From: Candidatus Thorarchaeota archaeon
GTDB taxonomy: Archaea > Asgardarchaeota > Thorarchaeia > Thorarchaeales > Thorarchaeaceae
NCBI GenBank assembly: GCA_016933575.1
Contig: JAFGAR010000028.1
Location: 62,001-126,000, forward strand
Direction: 5' to 3'
DNA length: 64,000 nucleotides
Part shown: positions 27,840 through 35,512 of the stretch, piece by piece
How the letters are laid out: each line of letters starts with the position of its first letter
Numbering within the stretch: the first letter of the stretch is position 1
Notes under the pieces: generated by a model
The model's database searches: none
Seen by the model: the letters and a program-made list of their open reading frames with translations, nothing else
Told to the model about the DNA's origin: nothing
Translations under genes and position numbers: made by a program

Positions 27840-28790
27840 ATGGGGACAGTGACTAAGGGGAATCTTATAGTGCCAAAGGCAATCTTTTCCATTTGGTGGG
27901 ATGATAGATTAGGACCAATGGTCGGTCGATCCTATCCCGAGGCTGCACCACTGACAAGTGAAGAGGCTGTCACCGTGTTCATGGGACATGGCGTAAATCA
28001 GGAAACAGAGATAGGATATTCAAAGATACAGAGCGGTCTAGTAATTTCGTATATGCGACCACCAAATTGCCTTGTTGTGCTTCTTGAGCAAGGCGAAAAC
28101 AGTGCATCTATCGAACGTAACTTGTTGCGTTTAGCTCCCACTATAGATTTTGATAGTGATAATTGGGATAAAGAACTAGAAAAGGCATTTCATGGGTTAA
28201 AAGATTTAATCACTGAGACCTCTGGTGAAGAACTGCTATTGAATCCAAGCGTGAAAATGTTAGTTGGAGATATGATGTCAGGAAGATTACAGAAAATTAT
28301 TCCGAAACATGTTCTAAAGGCGACAGTGAGATACCCTGAGGCTCATCAATACCTAGGTAATGATGACGATGAGGTCTCAAGGCTGTTAAGAGACCTTGAA
28401 GATGAAGAAGTATTGGAATCCCGAACCTTTGGGCGTAAGGTTGAATGTCGACAATGTGGAAACTCTGATCTCTTGGTGGAATTGCAGTGTCCTACCTGCT
28501 ATTCTAGTGATATCCACAAAGTGTACACAGTATTTTGCCCAAAGTGTAGCAATCAATTTCATGCAGTGATTGTAGATGATTTGGCAGAGGTGACATGCGT
28601 CAATTGTAAACAGCCAGTGAAAGTCAATGAACTTGCTGTAATTGATGTCGAGCCCCTATGTAATGCATGTGGAACAGCTTCGAATGATCCAAAAATAGTA
28701 TTCAGATGCGCTACTTGTGGAAAGCAACTTAAAGGAGCAGATTTGCTTTCGGGGACTGGTCTGGCATATTATTTTAGAGTATCAGGTTGA
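27840..28790 (+). CDS. Longin-like domain protein with C-terminal zinc ribbons
   Basis: A 316-residue protein. The first 120 residues begin VPKAIFSIWWDDRLGPMVGRSYPE and alternate strands and helices like a longin/roadblock-type domain. The Asp-Asp-x-x-Gly-Pro turn after the first strand is typical of such small GTPase-associated domains. A winged-helix-like stretch (about 145-190) follows. The last 115 residues have many Cys pairs (CRQC, CPTC, CPKC, CVNC, CNAC, CATC), making two or three zinc ribbons. A nucleic-acid or protein-binding tether is likely. Asgard genomes are rich in longin proteins, but the family assignment is by fold logic and should be checked by structure prediction. Confidence 0.65.
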   Translation: MGTVTKGNLIVPKAIFSIWWDDRLGPMVGRSYPEAAPLTSEEAVTVFMGHGVNQETEIGYSKIQSGLVISYMRPPNCLVVLLEQGENSASIERNLLRLAPTIDFDSDNWDKELEKAFHGLKDLITETSGEELLLNPSVKMLVGDMMSGRLQKIIPKHVLKATVRYPEAHQYLGNDDDEVSRLLRDLEDEEVLESRTFGRKVECRQCGNSDLLVELQCPTCYSSDIHKVYTVFCPKCSNQFHAVIVDDLAEVTCVNCKQPVKVNELAVIDVEPLCNACGTASNDPKIVFRCATCGKQLKGADLLSGTGLAYYFRVSG

Positions 28791-28825
28791 ATTGTAGTAT
28801 ATAATTTTCACAGGATTGAACTTGT

Positions 28826-29143
28826 TTGTTGTATGAACAGATTACAGATGAACCACGCCTTGCTAGCAAGAGCTGGATGACGGATTGTACAGAACCATTA
28901 ATCCCAGGTGAGAACAATGATATGCTTGCAAGTGTCTTCACAGGAACAGGAGTGTTAATCCATGCGCATCCTTTGAATAAGAGGATTGCAATGAGAGGAT
29001 GCGGCAATTGTGAGAGTATGAATGTTCTAGTTATTTATGCTCAATGGTCTGTAAGCACAGCAAGTGGAGATGCCTATTGGGATTATGAGATATTGTGCAA
29101 TGATTGTCAGAAATATACATCACGGTCCTTTTCAGAAAATTAG
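28826..29143 (+). CDS. Small protein with one CxxC pair at each end of its C-terminal half
   Basis: A putative 105-residue protein, 36 bases after the longin/zinc-ribbon gene. The C-terminal half has CGNC and CNDC pairs separated by a beta hairpin-like segment (VLVIYAQWSVS), which could form one zinc ribbon. The N-terminal 30 residues are poorly conserved in character. The start is uncertain: TTG at 28826, ATG at 28877 and ATG at 28922 are all in frame. I do not recognise the family. Same-strand spacing suggests cotranscription with the upstream gene. Confidence 0.55.
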   Translation: MLYEQITDEPRLASKSWMTDCTEPLIPGENNDMLASVFTGTGVLIHAHPLNKRIAMRGCGNCESMNVLVIYAQWSVSTASGDAYWDYEILCNDCQKYTSRSFSEN

Positions 29144-29223
29144 TACCTTTTTAGAAAATGCATATATCAGAGAGATACCAGTCGATTTCTATCAAAGTGA
29201 AATGTACAGAAGGATACTCTATT

Positions 29224-30081
29224 ATGAATTTTAACTTGGCTGTGATTAAAATTGGTTGCATTGCATCATCACCCCTTCTAGAGTTGATTTTCGATGAACG
29301 AGCAGAACGCTCAGATTTTCACGTGAGGGTCTTCTCGAGTGGTGCAAAGATGGATCCAGAATCATGCATCAAAGCCACTGAGGTATGGGGAGAATTCAAA
29401 CCAGATCTGGCAATTATTGTAAGCCCAAATGCCAGTCTAAGCGGACCTTCAGAAACACGAGTGAAACTCTGTGATATAGGAATTCCAGTGATATCGATAT
29501 CAGATGCGCCATCAAAAAAGGCTTGGCAAACGAAAGATGAATCAGGAAAGCAAGTCACTCAGGTGAATAAGAATGAGGGTTTCATCATTGTCCCATCTGA
29601 TTCGATGATTGGAGCGAGAGCTGAGTTTCTAGACCCAACTGAGATGGCTCTCTTCAATGCGGATGCTATCAAAGTCCTGTCTGTGTGTGGTATCATTCGA
29701 GCACTTCAAGAAATCATAGGCGATGTCATTGATGATATAGAAAAAGGAAATGATCAAAGGTTGCCAACTATTACACTTACCTCAGAATTGGCAGTGCAAT
29801 ATGCAAAGTTCAATAACCCGTATGCTAAAGCAAAGGCATTTGCAGCATTAACGATAGCTGAATCAGTAGCTTCAATCACCGCGAAAGCATGTTTTAAGAC
29901 TGAGAAGTCAGATGATTATATTCCAATGGTTGCAGCAGGTCATGAGATGATGAGGTCTGCAGCTAAATTGGCTGACGAGGCTAGAGAAATTGAGAAGTCT
30001 CAAGACACAGTCTATCGTACGCCTCATAGTTCGGATGGTAGGATAAAGGGCAAAGAGAGGTTGTTAGAAAAACCAAAGTAA
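29224..30081 (+). CDS. mtd: F420-dependent methylenetetrahydromethanopterin dehydrogenase
   Basis: About 285 residues, matching the Mtd family. Recognisable parts are the N-terminal VIKIGCIASSPLLELIFDERA, the GAKMDPE motif, the LAIIVSPNASLSGP segment, GIPVISISDAP and GARAEFLDPTEMALFNADAIKVL. Mtd moves a hydride between methylene-H4MPT and coenzyme F420 in the archaeal methyl branch of the Wood-Ljungdahl pathway or in methanogenesis-type C1 metabolism. Its presence means the organism makes H4MPT-like carriers and F420. ATG at 29224 is preferred to an ATG 66 bases upstream because the family begins right there and AGAAGG lies upstream of it. No other pathway gene is adjacent. Confidence 0.95.
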   Translation: MNFNLAVIKIGCIASSPLLELIFDERAERSDFHVRVFSSGAKMDPESCIKATEVWGEFKPDLAIIVSPNASLSGPSETRVKLCDIGIPVISISDAPSKKAWQTKDESGKQVTQVNKNEGFIIVPSDSMIGARAEFLDPTEMALFNADAIKVLSVCGIIRALQEIIGDVIDDIEKGNDQRLPTITLTSELAVQYAKFNNPYAKAKAFAALTIAESVASITAKACFKTEKSDDYIPMVAAGHEMMRSAAKLADEAREIEKSQDTVYRTPHSSDGRIKGKERLLEKPK

Positions 30082-30087
30082 TATCTA

Positions 30088-31692
30088 CTATGCTTTCTTG
30101 CTATTTCCTTTCTTTATTGTTTTTTGAACAACTTTTCTTGCATCCTTCAGTATCTTCTCAGCTCGAGCAATTGTCAATCCATCAATCTTCTGAGCTAGAC
30201 GTTGTGCAGTTTCACCTGCAAGCTGAGCGGCAGAATCATAACCTGCCGAATGCAATTTCTTCTCTAGAGCTTCGCCGATACCAGGCACACTTCTAAGTGG
30301 CAGTGAATCCTTCAGTTCAACACCAAGTATCTCACTCATGTCACTGTCACTAATCTCAGAACCAGCATCAATGATATCCAATTGACTCTTTATCGATGCA
30401 AAATCATCAGCACCAACAAAGGCATCAACAGTCTTCTTGACCTGACGTTCATCAAAATCAAGTGCAAGCTCTTCTATTTCGATTTCCCTTCCAAGAATAG
30501 TTGGAAGTGGTCCAATGAGATAGAGAGCAATCAGCGAAAATAGAATAGCGAATTGACCACCAACTGCATAGACAACTGAAGGAATATGAAATTGAATTCC
30601 AAACACTAATGAATTGAGATCAACAGCCCAATAGAGAGCCATAAAGCCTAGAAAGAAGAACCAGACTAAAGATAGACGTAGACCTTTGGATTTCACTGAC
30701 CCCAGTTCAGGCCAAATCAACAGGAGATATAGACCAAGAAGATAACCCTCGATAAAACGCTCCGAACCTAATAAGCTAATCAACAGAATTGTTAGGTCTG
30801 GATCTAGAAAGTATGCATTGTACAAAGCTGATCCGAAAATGGTCAAGAGACCCATTAGTAGAAGACTGAAACTGAATGCTGGCTTTCGACCTCGTATGTC
30901 AGAGATAAAACCAGCACAGAGAATTCCAATAATTAGAAGTGCATACTCCAAGTATTGTAGATTCACCAACTGGGGTAGAGAAACATACGATGGATCTCCA
31001 AAGAAACCTTGTTGAATTGCAAGTTTTGTAACCATGTACCATAGTAGATAGGAGGCCATGATGAGTACTGTAGGTATAAAGTAGCGAATAACAGTACCAG
31101 ATGCAGCGAGTGAAACACGAGGTTGTTTCCAAGGCCTTAGACCTACTGTTATGAAGACACTAATCATAGCTATGAGTGCAGGTACTATTAGAATTGATGA
31201 GTTGATAGTCAGATTGATCTGAGGTAGTATGGCATATACAGCTGACAAAATCACAGCTAAAGCAAGGAAAAGAGCTGTGCTACGACCTCTATATCTTACA
31301 ATAATGCTCTGGTTAACACGGATAGTCCAAAAGACCAATAGTGATGATAGACATGCAAATGAAGCGATGACTAGCACAAAATCAATACTCTCTACCATAT
31401 CCAATGAGAGCGTTGTTAATTTCGTTAATCCTAAAGATGCCGGGATAATCGATACGAGTATTATTAGTGGATCAAGTCGTTTGACTCGATCTGCGACAAT
31501 ACCTGATAATGGAAGGGTGAATACTCCAGCTAATGCTCCATAGCCAAGCAATCCATGATGCTCAAGCAGAGTGAGCTCAAATAAAGTACCAGAGATTAGA
31601 TTCGTGATGATGAATATGCAAAATGCAAAGGGGGCTGCAAAGAGTAGAAAGATGATAGTAGTCTTTATTGGAAATTCTCGATATTGAAGCAT
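30088..31692 (-). CDS. MFS-like membrane protein with cytosolic helix-hairpin-helix tail
   Basis: A 534-residue protein. About twelve predicted helices fill residues 1-405, with the SDIRGRKPAFS loop as in major facilitator transporters. The last 130 residues are soluble. An acidic linker with two Asp/Glu-rich helices leads to SVPGIGEALEKKLHSAGYDS and GLTIARAEKILKDARK, which are two helix-hairpin-helix-like units, and then a Lys-rich end. HhH domains normally bind DNA or partner HhH proteins, so their attachment to a transporter-like membrane domain is unusual. The gene is convergent with mtd, with only six bases between the stops. Substrate unknown. Confidence 0.75.
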   Translation of the reverse strand: MLQYREFPIKTTIIFLLFAAPFAFCIFIITNLISGTLFELTLLEHHGLLGYGALAGVFTLPLSGIVADRVKRLDPLIILVSIIPASLGLTKLTTLSLDMVESIDFVLVIASFACLSSLLVFWTIRVNQSIIVRYRGRSTALFLALAVILSAVYAILPQINLTINSSILIVPALIAMISVFITVGLRPWKQPRVSLAASGTVIRYFIPTVLIMASYLLWYMVTKLAIQQGFFGDPSYVSLPQLVNLQYLEYALLIIGILCAGFISDIRGRKPAFSFSLLLMGLLTIFGSALYNAYFLDPDLTILLISLLGSERFIEGYLLGLYLLLIWPELGSVKSKGLRLSLVWFFFLGFMALYWAVDLNSLVFGIQFHIPSVVYAVGGQFAILFSLIALYLIGPLPTILGREIEIEELALDFDERQVKKTVDAFVGADDFASIKSQLDIIDAGSEISDSDMSEILGVELKDSLPLRSVPGIGEALEKKLHSAGYDSAAQLAGETAQRLAQKIDGLTIARAEKILKDARKVVQKTIKKGNSKKA

Positions 31693-31836
31693 AGTACTCT
31701 CTCCTAAGCCTAATTCATGCTGAAAATAATGGAATATGGATGTTTCGCATTCAAATCCTTTTCTGGAAAATATTGTGTTTACATGCGATAGCTTAAAGAC
31801 CTCTCAGATTTGGGAGAGAATAAGGAGTGAATAGAA

Positions 31837-32739
31837 TTGGTTGGTAAACTCGGCGTTAATGAATTCATGGTTCTAACATCAGGGGGTACACCAATCTTTC
31901 ATTTCTCACGAACAAAGACAAGAAAATTGGATGATCTACTTTCTGGATTCCTGAGCGCAATAACTAGTTTTGCCACTGAATTAGGAGAGCGGTCGATTCA
32001 GAGTCTTTCTTTTGAAGGATCAGAACTCCTCTATGAACAATATGAGAGTGATTGTCTCTTCATATTTCTTGTAGAAACTAATTCTTCTGAGAAGGTTCTT
32101 CGAGCTGTCCTTCGTGAATTAAGTAGGAAATTCATGGCACGTTATGAAAATGAACTAAAAATGGAAATACCAATACTTGACGTCTTCATGGATTTTGAAC
32201 ATGAGGTCAAAGGCGTATTCACATACTACGAGGGAATCTTACTGGTAATGTCTAGCCTCAGTGCGTTCGTTGTCCCAAAATTAAAGACAACCTCAATGAA
32301 CATAGCAATCAGATCAGGGAATTTCCTAGACGAGTTCCATAGAGATTTTGGAGGTTCTGGCAATAGAGCACTTTCAGCAATCGATGGTAAGACATCTCTA
32401 TATGACATGAGTAGAAACCTTGGTCTAGCTCCTGAAGAGATATCCGATGTCATCGAATATCTCGCAATCAGAGGATTGTTATCAATTTCCAAAATATGTC
32501 CAATGATTCGAACAAATGATGCGCGTTTCGATGCATACCTAGATCTTGTGGGACTTCCAAATAAGGACTATCAATTACTCGATAGAGCAAAGAACCTGTG
32601 CAACGGAAACAGAGCCCTTGTGGATATTAGCGAGAGATTGGGAGTTGTGCCAGAGCGGCTTTACGAAGTTCTAGAGAAACTTGGTGAAGAAGTTGAATGG
32701 CGTTTGGTAGATGTTACAGGACTCGTCGAAGATTCATAA
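31837..32739 (+). CDS. Longin-like protein with two winged-helix-like domains
   Basis: A 300-residue soluble protein. Residues 1-115 look like a longin domain: VLTSGGTPIFHFS, TRKLDDLLSGFLSAITSF, then alternating strands and a helix ending near YENEL. The C-terminal half has two helix-rich units (about 175-225 and 235-295), each of the 'three helices plus short wing' type, the second containing LVDISERLGVVPERLYEVLEKL. The N-terminus matches that of the next gene (IFHFSRTKTRKLDDLLSGFLSAI against LYHYSVSGTRKLDELVAAFLSAV), so they are paralogues. The TTG at 31837 follows AAGGAG. Together with the next two genes it forms a probable operon for small-GTPase or positioning control. Function is inferred. 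Confidence 0.7.
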   Translation: MVGKLGVNEFMVLTSGGTPIFHFSRTKTRKLDDLLSGFLSAITSFATELGERSIQSLSFEGSELLYEQYESDCLFIFLVETNSSEKVLRAVLRELSRKFMARYENELKMEIPILDVFMDFEHEVKGVFTYYEGILLVMSSLSAFVVPKLKTTSMNIAIRSGNFLDEFHRDFGGSGNRALSAIDGKTSLYDMSRNLGLAPEEISDVIEYLAIRGLLSISKICPMIRTNDARFDAYLDLVGLPNKDYQLLDRAKNLCNGNRALVDISERLGVVPERLYEVLEKLGEEVEWRLVDVTGLVEDS

Positions 32740-32813
32740 CTAACTCTAAATCTCTAGAAGGAATTAAGTGCATATTTGCAATGAAATACTTGTTGTGATT
32801 AGGAGACCACTCA

Positions 32814-34091
32814 ATGGTCAAAGAGATCATCGTACTTAGAGAAACAGGGATCCTTCTGTACCACTATAGTGTTAGTGGAACAAGGAAACTTGATGAACTG
32901 GTCGCTGCATTTCTTTCTGCTGTTGGTTCTTTTGCTAAAGAAGTAAGTCAAGATAAAATCACAGTGATGTCGTTTGCAACAAATAAACTGGTGTGGGAAA
33001 AGAAAGGCGATCTATTCTTTATCGCGCTTGTTGCTGAAGAAGATAGCGGAGAGATTCACAGAGTAATACTCCAAGATCTTGCAGAGCAATTTGTAAGTAT
33101 GTTCTATTCTGATCTCATGAAAGAATTGCCAGATTCAAAGAGCTTCAGACCTTTTACCGACATAGTTGAAAAAACACTTCACAAATTTAATGGGATTCCG
33201 GGACTTGCACGAAAATACAAAACAATCCTTTTGCCATCTGAGGATTTGAATCGTCTAAAGAAATCGATGGCTGAGGTTGAAGTGAATCGTGATATACTAC
33301 GAGGAGCTTTAGTCACTCACGATGGATATGTAGCTGTATCAAATCTCAGAGCTTATGAATTGGAAGCTGTATTGGATTTCATATCGTCATTTGACAAAAA
33401 CATAGAGATACACGAACACTCAAGTCTAGAAAAAGCTACAGCCTTTCTCTTGGTCAATCTGAAGAAGAAAGGGGTATGTGCATTTGTTATTAACTTAGGT
33501 ATGTCAGAAAAGACATACATAGAATTGGTAAATCCGTTCCTTGCTCTAGCTCAACTCACTAGCTTTGAAGAGGCTAAAAAATTTGAACCAGACAAAGCAG
33601 AGGGTCCAATTTCATTCTATGATTTTGATGGAATTGAACCTATTGTTGCATTGGAGAAAATACAGAGTGAAATTAGTATCATGCTTTCCAGAGCTCCAGA
33701 GAGCGTTCATTCTGGTGCACTCAAACTCCTTGAGAAACTAGAGAAAATGGCCACTGTTGCAGAATTGCATGAAATAATGGGCTTACCAAGAGAGCAAGGA
33801 GATGAATTATTAGCCCAATTGATTGCTAAGAGCATGATCCGTATCATACGGCTCTTCCCTGTTTTGGAAGACCGTGATGAACGGTTTGCGGCGTACCTTG
33901 AAGTCATAGGAATTAAAAAAAGGGACTTTGATATTGTCAATACAATCTGGAAATATTGTAATGGAAGTTATTCTATAAGAGAAATTTCAGAAAGAACGAA
34001 TATTCCAGCAGGTAGAATAATGGAAGTGTTGCGTGTGCTGGGTAACAATGTAACATGGTCAAAAAATAGGGTGTTAAGTCATGTCAGGTAA
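32814..34091 (+). CDS. Longin-roadblock-like-winged helix fusion protein
   Basis: A 425-residue protein. Residues 1-110 form a longin-like domain (LLYHYSVSGTRKLDELVAAFLSAV). Residues about 145-250 resemble a roadblock/LC7 fold (ILRGALVTHDGYVAVSN, then a helix and FVINLG). The C-terminal 150 residues have two winged-helix-like units that match those of the upstream paralogue (SIREISERTNIPAGRIMEVLRVLG). The strong AGGAGA site before the ATG at 32814 and an 11-base overlap with the MinD-like gene show coupled expression. Longin and roadblock domains are platforms for Ras-like GTPases in eukaryotes (Ragulator, TRAPP). That analogy is inference; no GTPase is adjacent in this cluster. Confidence 0.65.
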   Translation: MVKEIIVLRETGILLYHYSVSGTRKLDELVAAFLSAVGSFAKEVSQDKITVMSFATNKLVWEKKGDLFFIALVAEEDSGEIHRVILQDLAEQFVSMFYSDLMKELPDSKSFRPFTDIVEKTLHKFNGIPGLARKYKTILLPSEDLNRLKKSMAEVEVNRDILRGALVTHDGYVAVSNLRAYELEAVLDFISSFDKNIEIHEHSSLEKATAFLLVNLKKKGVCAFVINLGMSEKTYIELVNPFLALAQLTSFEEAKKFEPDKAEGPISFYDFDGIEPIVALEKIQSEISIMLSRAPESVHSGALKLLEKLEKMATVAELHEIMGLPREQGDELLAQLIAKSMIRIIRLFPVLEDRDERFAAYLEVIGIKKRDFDIVNTIWKYCNGSYSIREISERTNIPAGRIMEVLRVLGNNVTWSKNRVLSHVR

Positions 34092-34833
34092 AATAATCTC
34101 GATACATAGTTTTCGTGGTGGAACAGGGAAATCCAACATTGCCGCGAATTTAGCAGCTTTTGCAGCTTTGCAAGGAAAGAGAGTTGCAGTAATGGACACA
34201 GACATGGCATCGCCAGGTATACATGTCATATTTGGCCTTGGTCGGGAAAAGATGAAGTACACATTGAATGATTACCTTCGTGGCACATGCGATATCACTG
34301 ACACGTGCATCGACCTGACAAACAGGTTGGACATAAAGAAAGGTAAGCTCTTCTTGATACCAAGCTCCATGGCAGCAACTGACATCACTAGAATTCTTAG
34401 AGAAGGCTATGAAGTAGGAGATCTCAAGAAAGGATTTACTGATGTCATAAAGGGAAAAGACCTAGATTACCTGATTATCGATACACACCCAGGACTTGAT
34501 AGAGAGACCCTACTCTCAATGGCTACAGCTCACATTTTATTCGTGGTAGCAAGAATTGATGAACAGGATCTACTGGGGACTGCTGCAACTTTGAGTGTTG
34601 CTCGAAAACTGCAGGTTCCTGAGATTCGTATAATCATCAATAAGAAACCAGGGATCTACGAGAATAAAGCAATAATCTCAGAGGTAGAGTCGAAGTTTAA
34701 AGCACGAGTTGCTACGATTATTCCACTACTACCGCTCCTCATAGAGGTAGGAAGTCGTTTTGTTGTTATACTACGGTACCCCGAAAATGAGTTCACAAAA
34801 AACATTGAGGACATCTACAAGTTGATGCTGTAG
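34081..34833 (+). CDS. MinD/ParA-like ATPase with altered Walker A
   Basis: A 250-residue protein of the SIMIBI class. The N-terminus is ISIHSFRGGTGKSNIAANLA, where the usual signature Lys (KGGxGK[ST]) is replaced by Arg while the second Lys and Ser are kept. VAVMDTDMASPG is the A' motif, and LDYLIIDTHPGLD the Walker B/switch region. MinD-type ATPases position division or cargo complexes and commonly sit on membranes; the C-terminal amphipathic helix expected for membrane binding could be the segment ending in KLML. It overlaps the longin-roadblock gene by 11 bases, so the ATPase probably acts with that protein. The Arg change may affect dimer-dependent hydrolysis, since the signature Lys crosses the dimer interface. 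Confidence 0.85.
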   Translation: MSGKIISIHSFRGGTGKSNIAANLAAFAALQGKRVAVMDTDMASPGIHVIFGLGREKMKYTLNDYLRGTCDITDTCIDLTNRLDIKKGKLFLIPSSMAATDITRILREGYEVGDLKKGFTDVIKGKDLDYLIIDTHPGLDRETLLSMATAHILFVVARIDEQDLLGTAATLSVARKLQVPEIRIIINKKPGIYENKAIISEVESKFKARVATIIPLLPLLIEVGSRFVVILRYPENEFTKNIEDIYKLML

Positions 34834-35065
34834 TAAATGATTGCCCAAACAAATTAGGCGCTTGGATTATTATCACTGCAAGAATCAAAATTATCAGACA
34901 TACTATGAGTACTAGAACAAGCACAGAGTCAGAATGTGAAGTAGGTTCGTATGTCATCAATCTATAGAAGGAGTAAATCAAATTAACTCTTGCTTTTATT
35001 CACCAACCAAAACCTTTCTAATGCTTTCTTGTTTAGAAACCAAGGAAAATTGGAGGCCTCTTTTG

Positions 35066-35512
35066 ATGGTCATTGATGTCAAGCTCGCTACTGCCCAAGA
35101 TCGAACAGCACTAGACGAATTCTATGCACGAGAAGGACATGATTTTCAAAAACTCGCTGCACAAGCAGCATGTACACCAACTAGTGGCATCCTAGAAACT
35201 ATGTTCATAGTTGCTTGTACTAATGATATGGTTGTTGCTGCATTGAAGCTTGATATCGGTAAAGATCCTAAATTAGGAAAAGTCGGTGTTATTCAACATT
35301 TTGAGATCGAAGACGAACTTGAAGGAACAGATTTGGGATTAACAATGCTCAAGAAAGCTATCGAGATAGCTGAGGAAAAAGGACTCAGAGCGCTTGATAC
35401 ATTGGTCAGTGAATCAAGAAATGATGTGATCAACCTGTATACCGAGTCCGGTTTCTCAGAGAAGAGAAAAGAAATCTACCTAAGAAAAGACTTCAAACCA
35501 AGTTTGTTCTAA
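35066..35512 (+). CDS. GNAT-family N-acetyltransferase
   Basis: About 148 residues with the GNAT pattern. VKLATAQDRTALDEFY opens the fold, the central strands are VAALKLDIGK and VGVIQHFEIEDELEGTDLGLTMLKKAIEIAEEKG (acetyl-CoA-binding loop and helix), and YTESGFSEKR is the late motif. The substrate cannot be told. ATG at 35066 is chosen because GGAGG (35052-35056) lies nine bases before it and the fold starts there; an ATG at 35021 has no site. The stop overlaps the stop of the convergent AOR gene by three bases. The 232 bases after the MinD-like gene hold nothing else convincing. Confidence 0.75.
   Translation: MVIDVKLATAQDRTALDEFYAREGHDFQKLAAQAACTPTSGILETMFIVACTNDMVVAALKLDIGKDPKLGKVGVIQHFEIEDELEGTDLGLTMLKKAIEIAEEKGLRALDTLVSESRNDVINLYTESGFSEKRKEIYLRKDFKPSLF

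Noticed and set aside
34793..34981. Minus-strand 62-codon ORF with one hydrophobic segment downstream of the MinD-like gene
   Set aside because: It overlaps the MinD-like gene end, has no SD, and its hydrophobic run follows from AT-rich sequence; not enough support.
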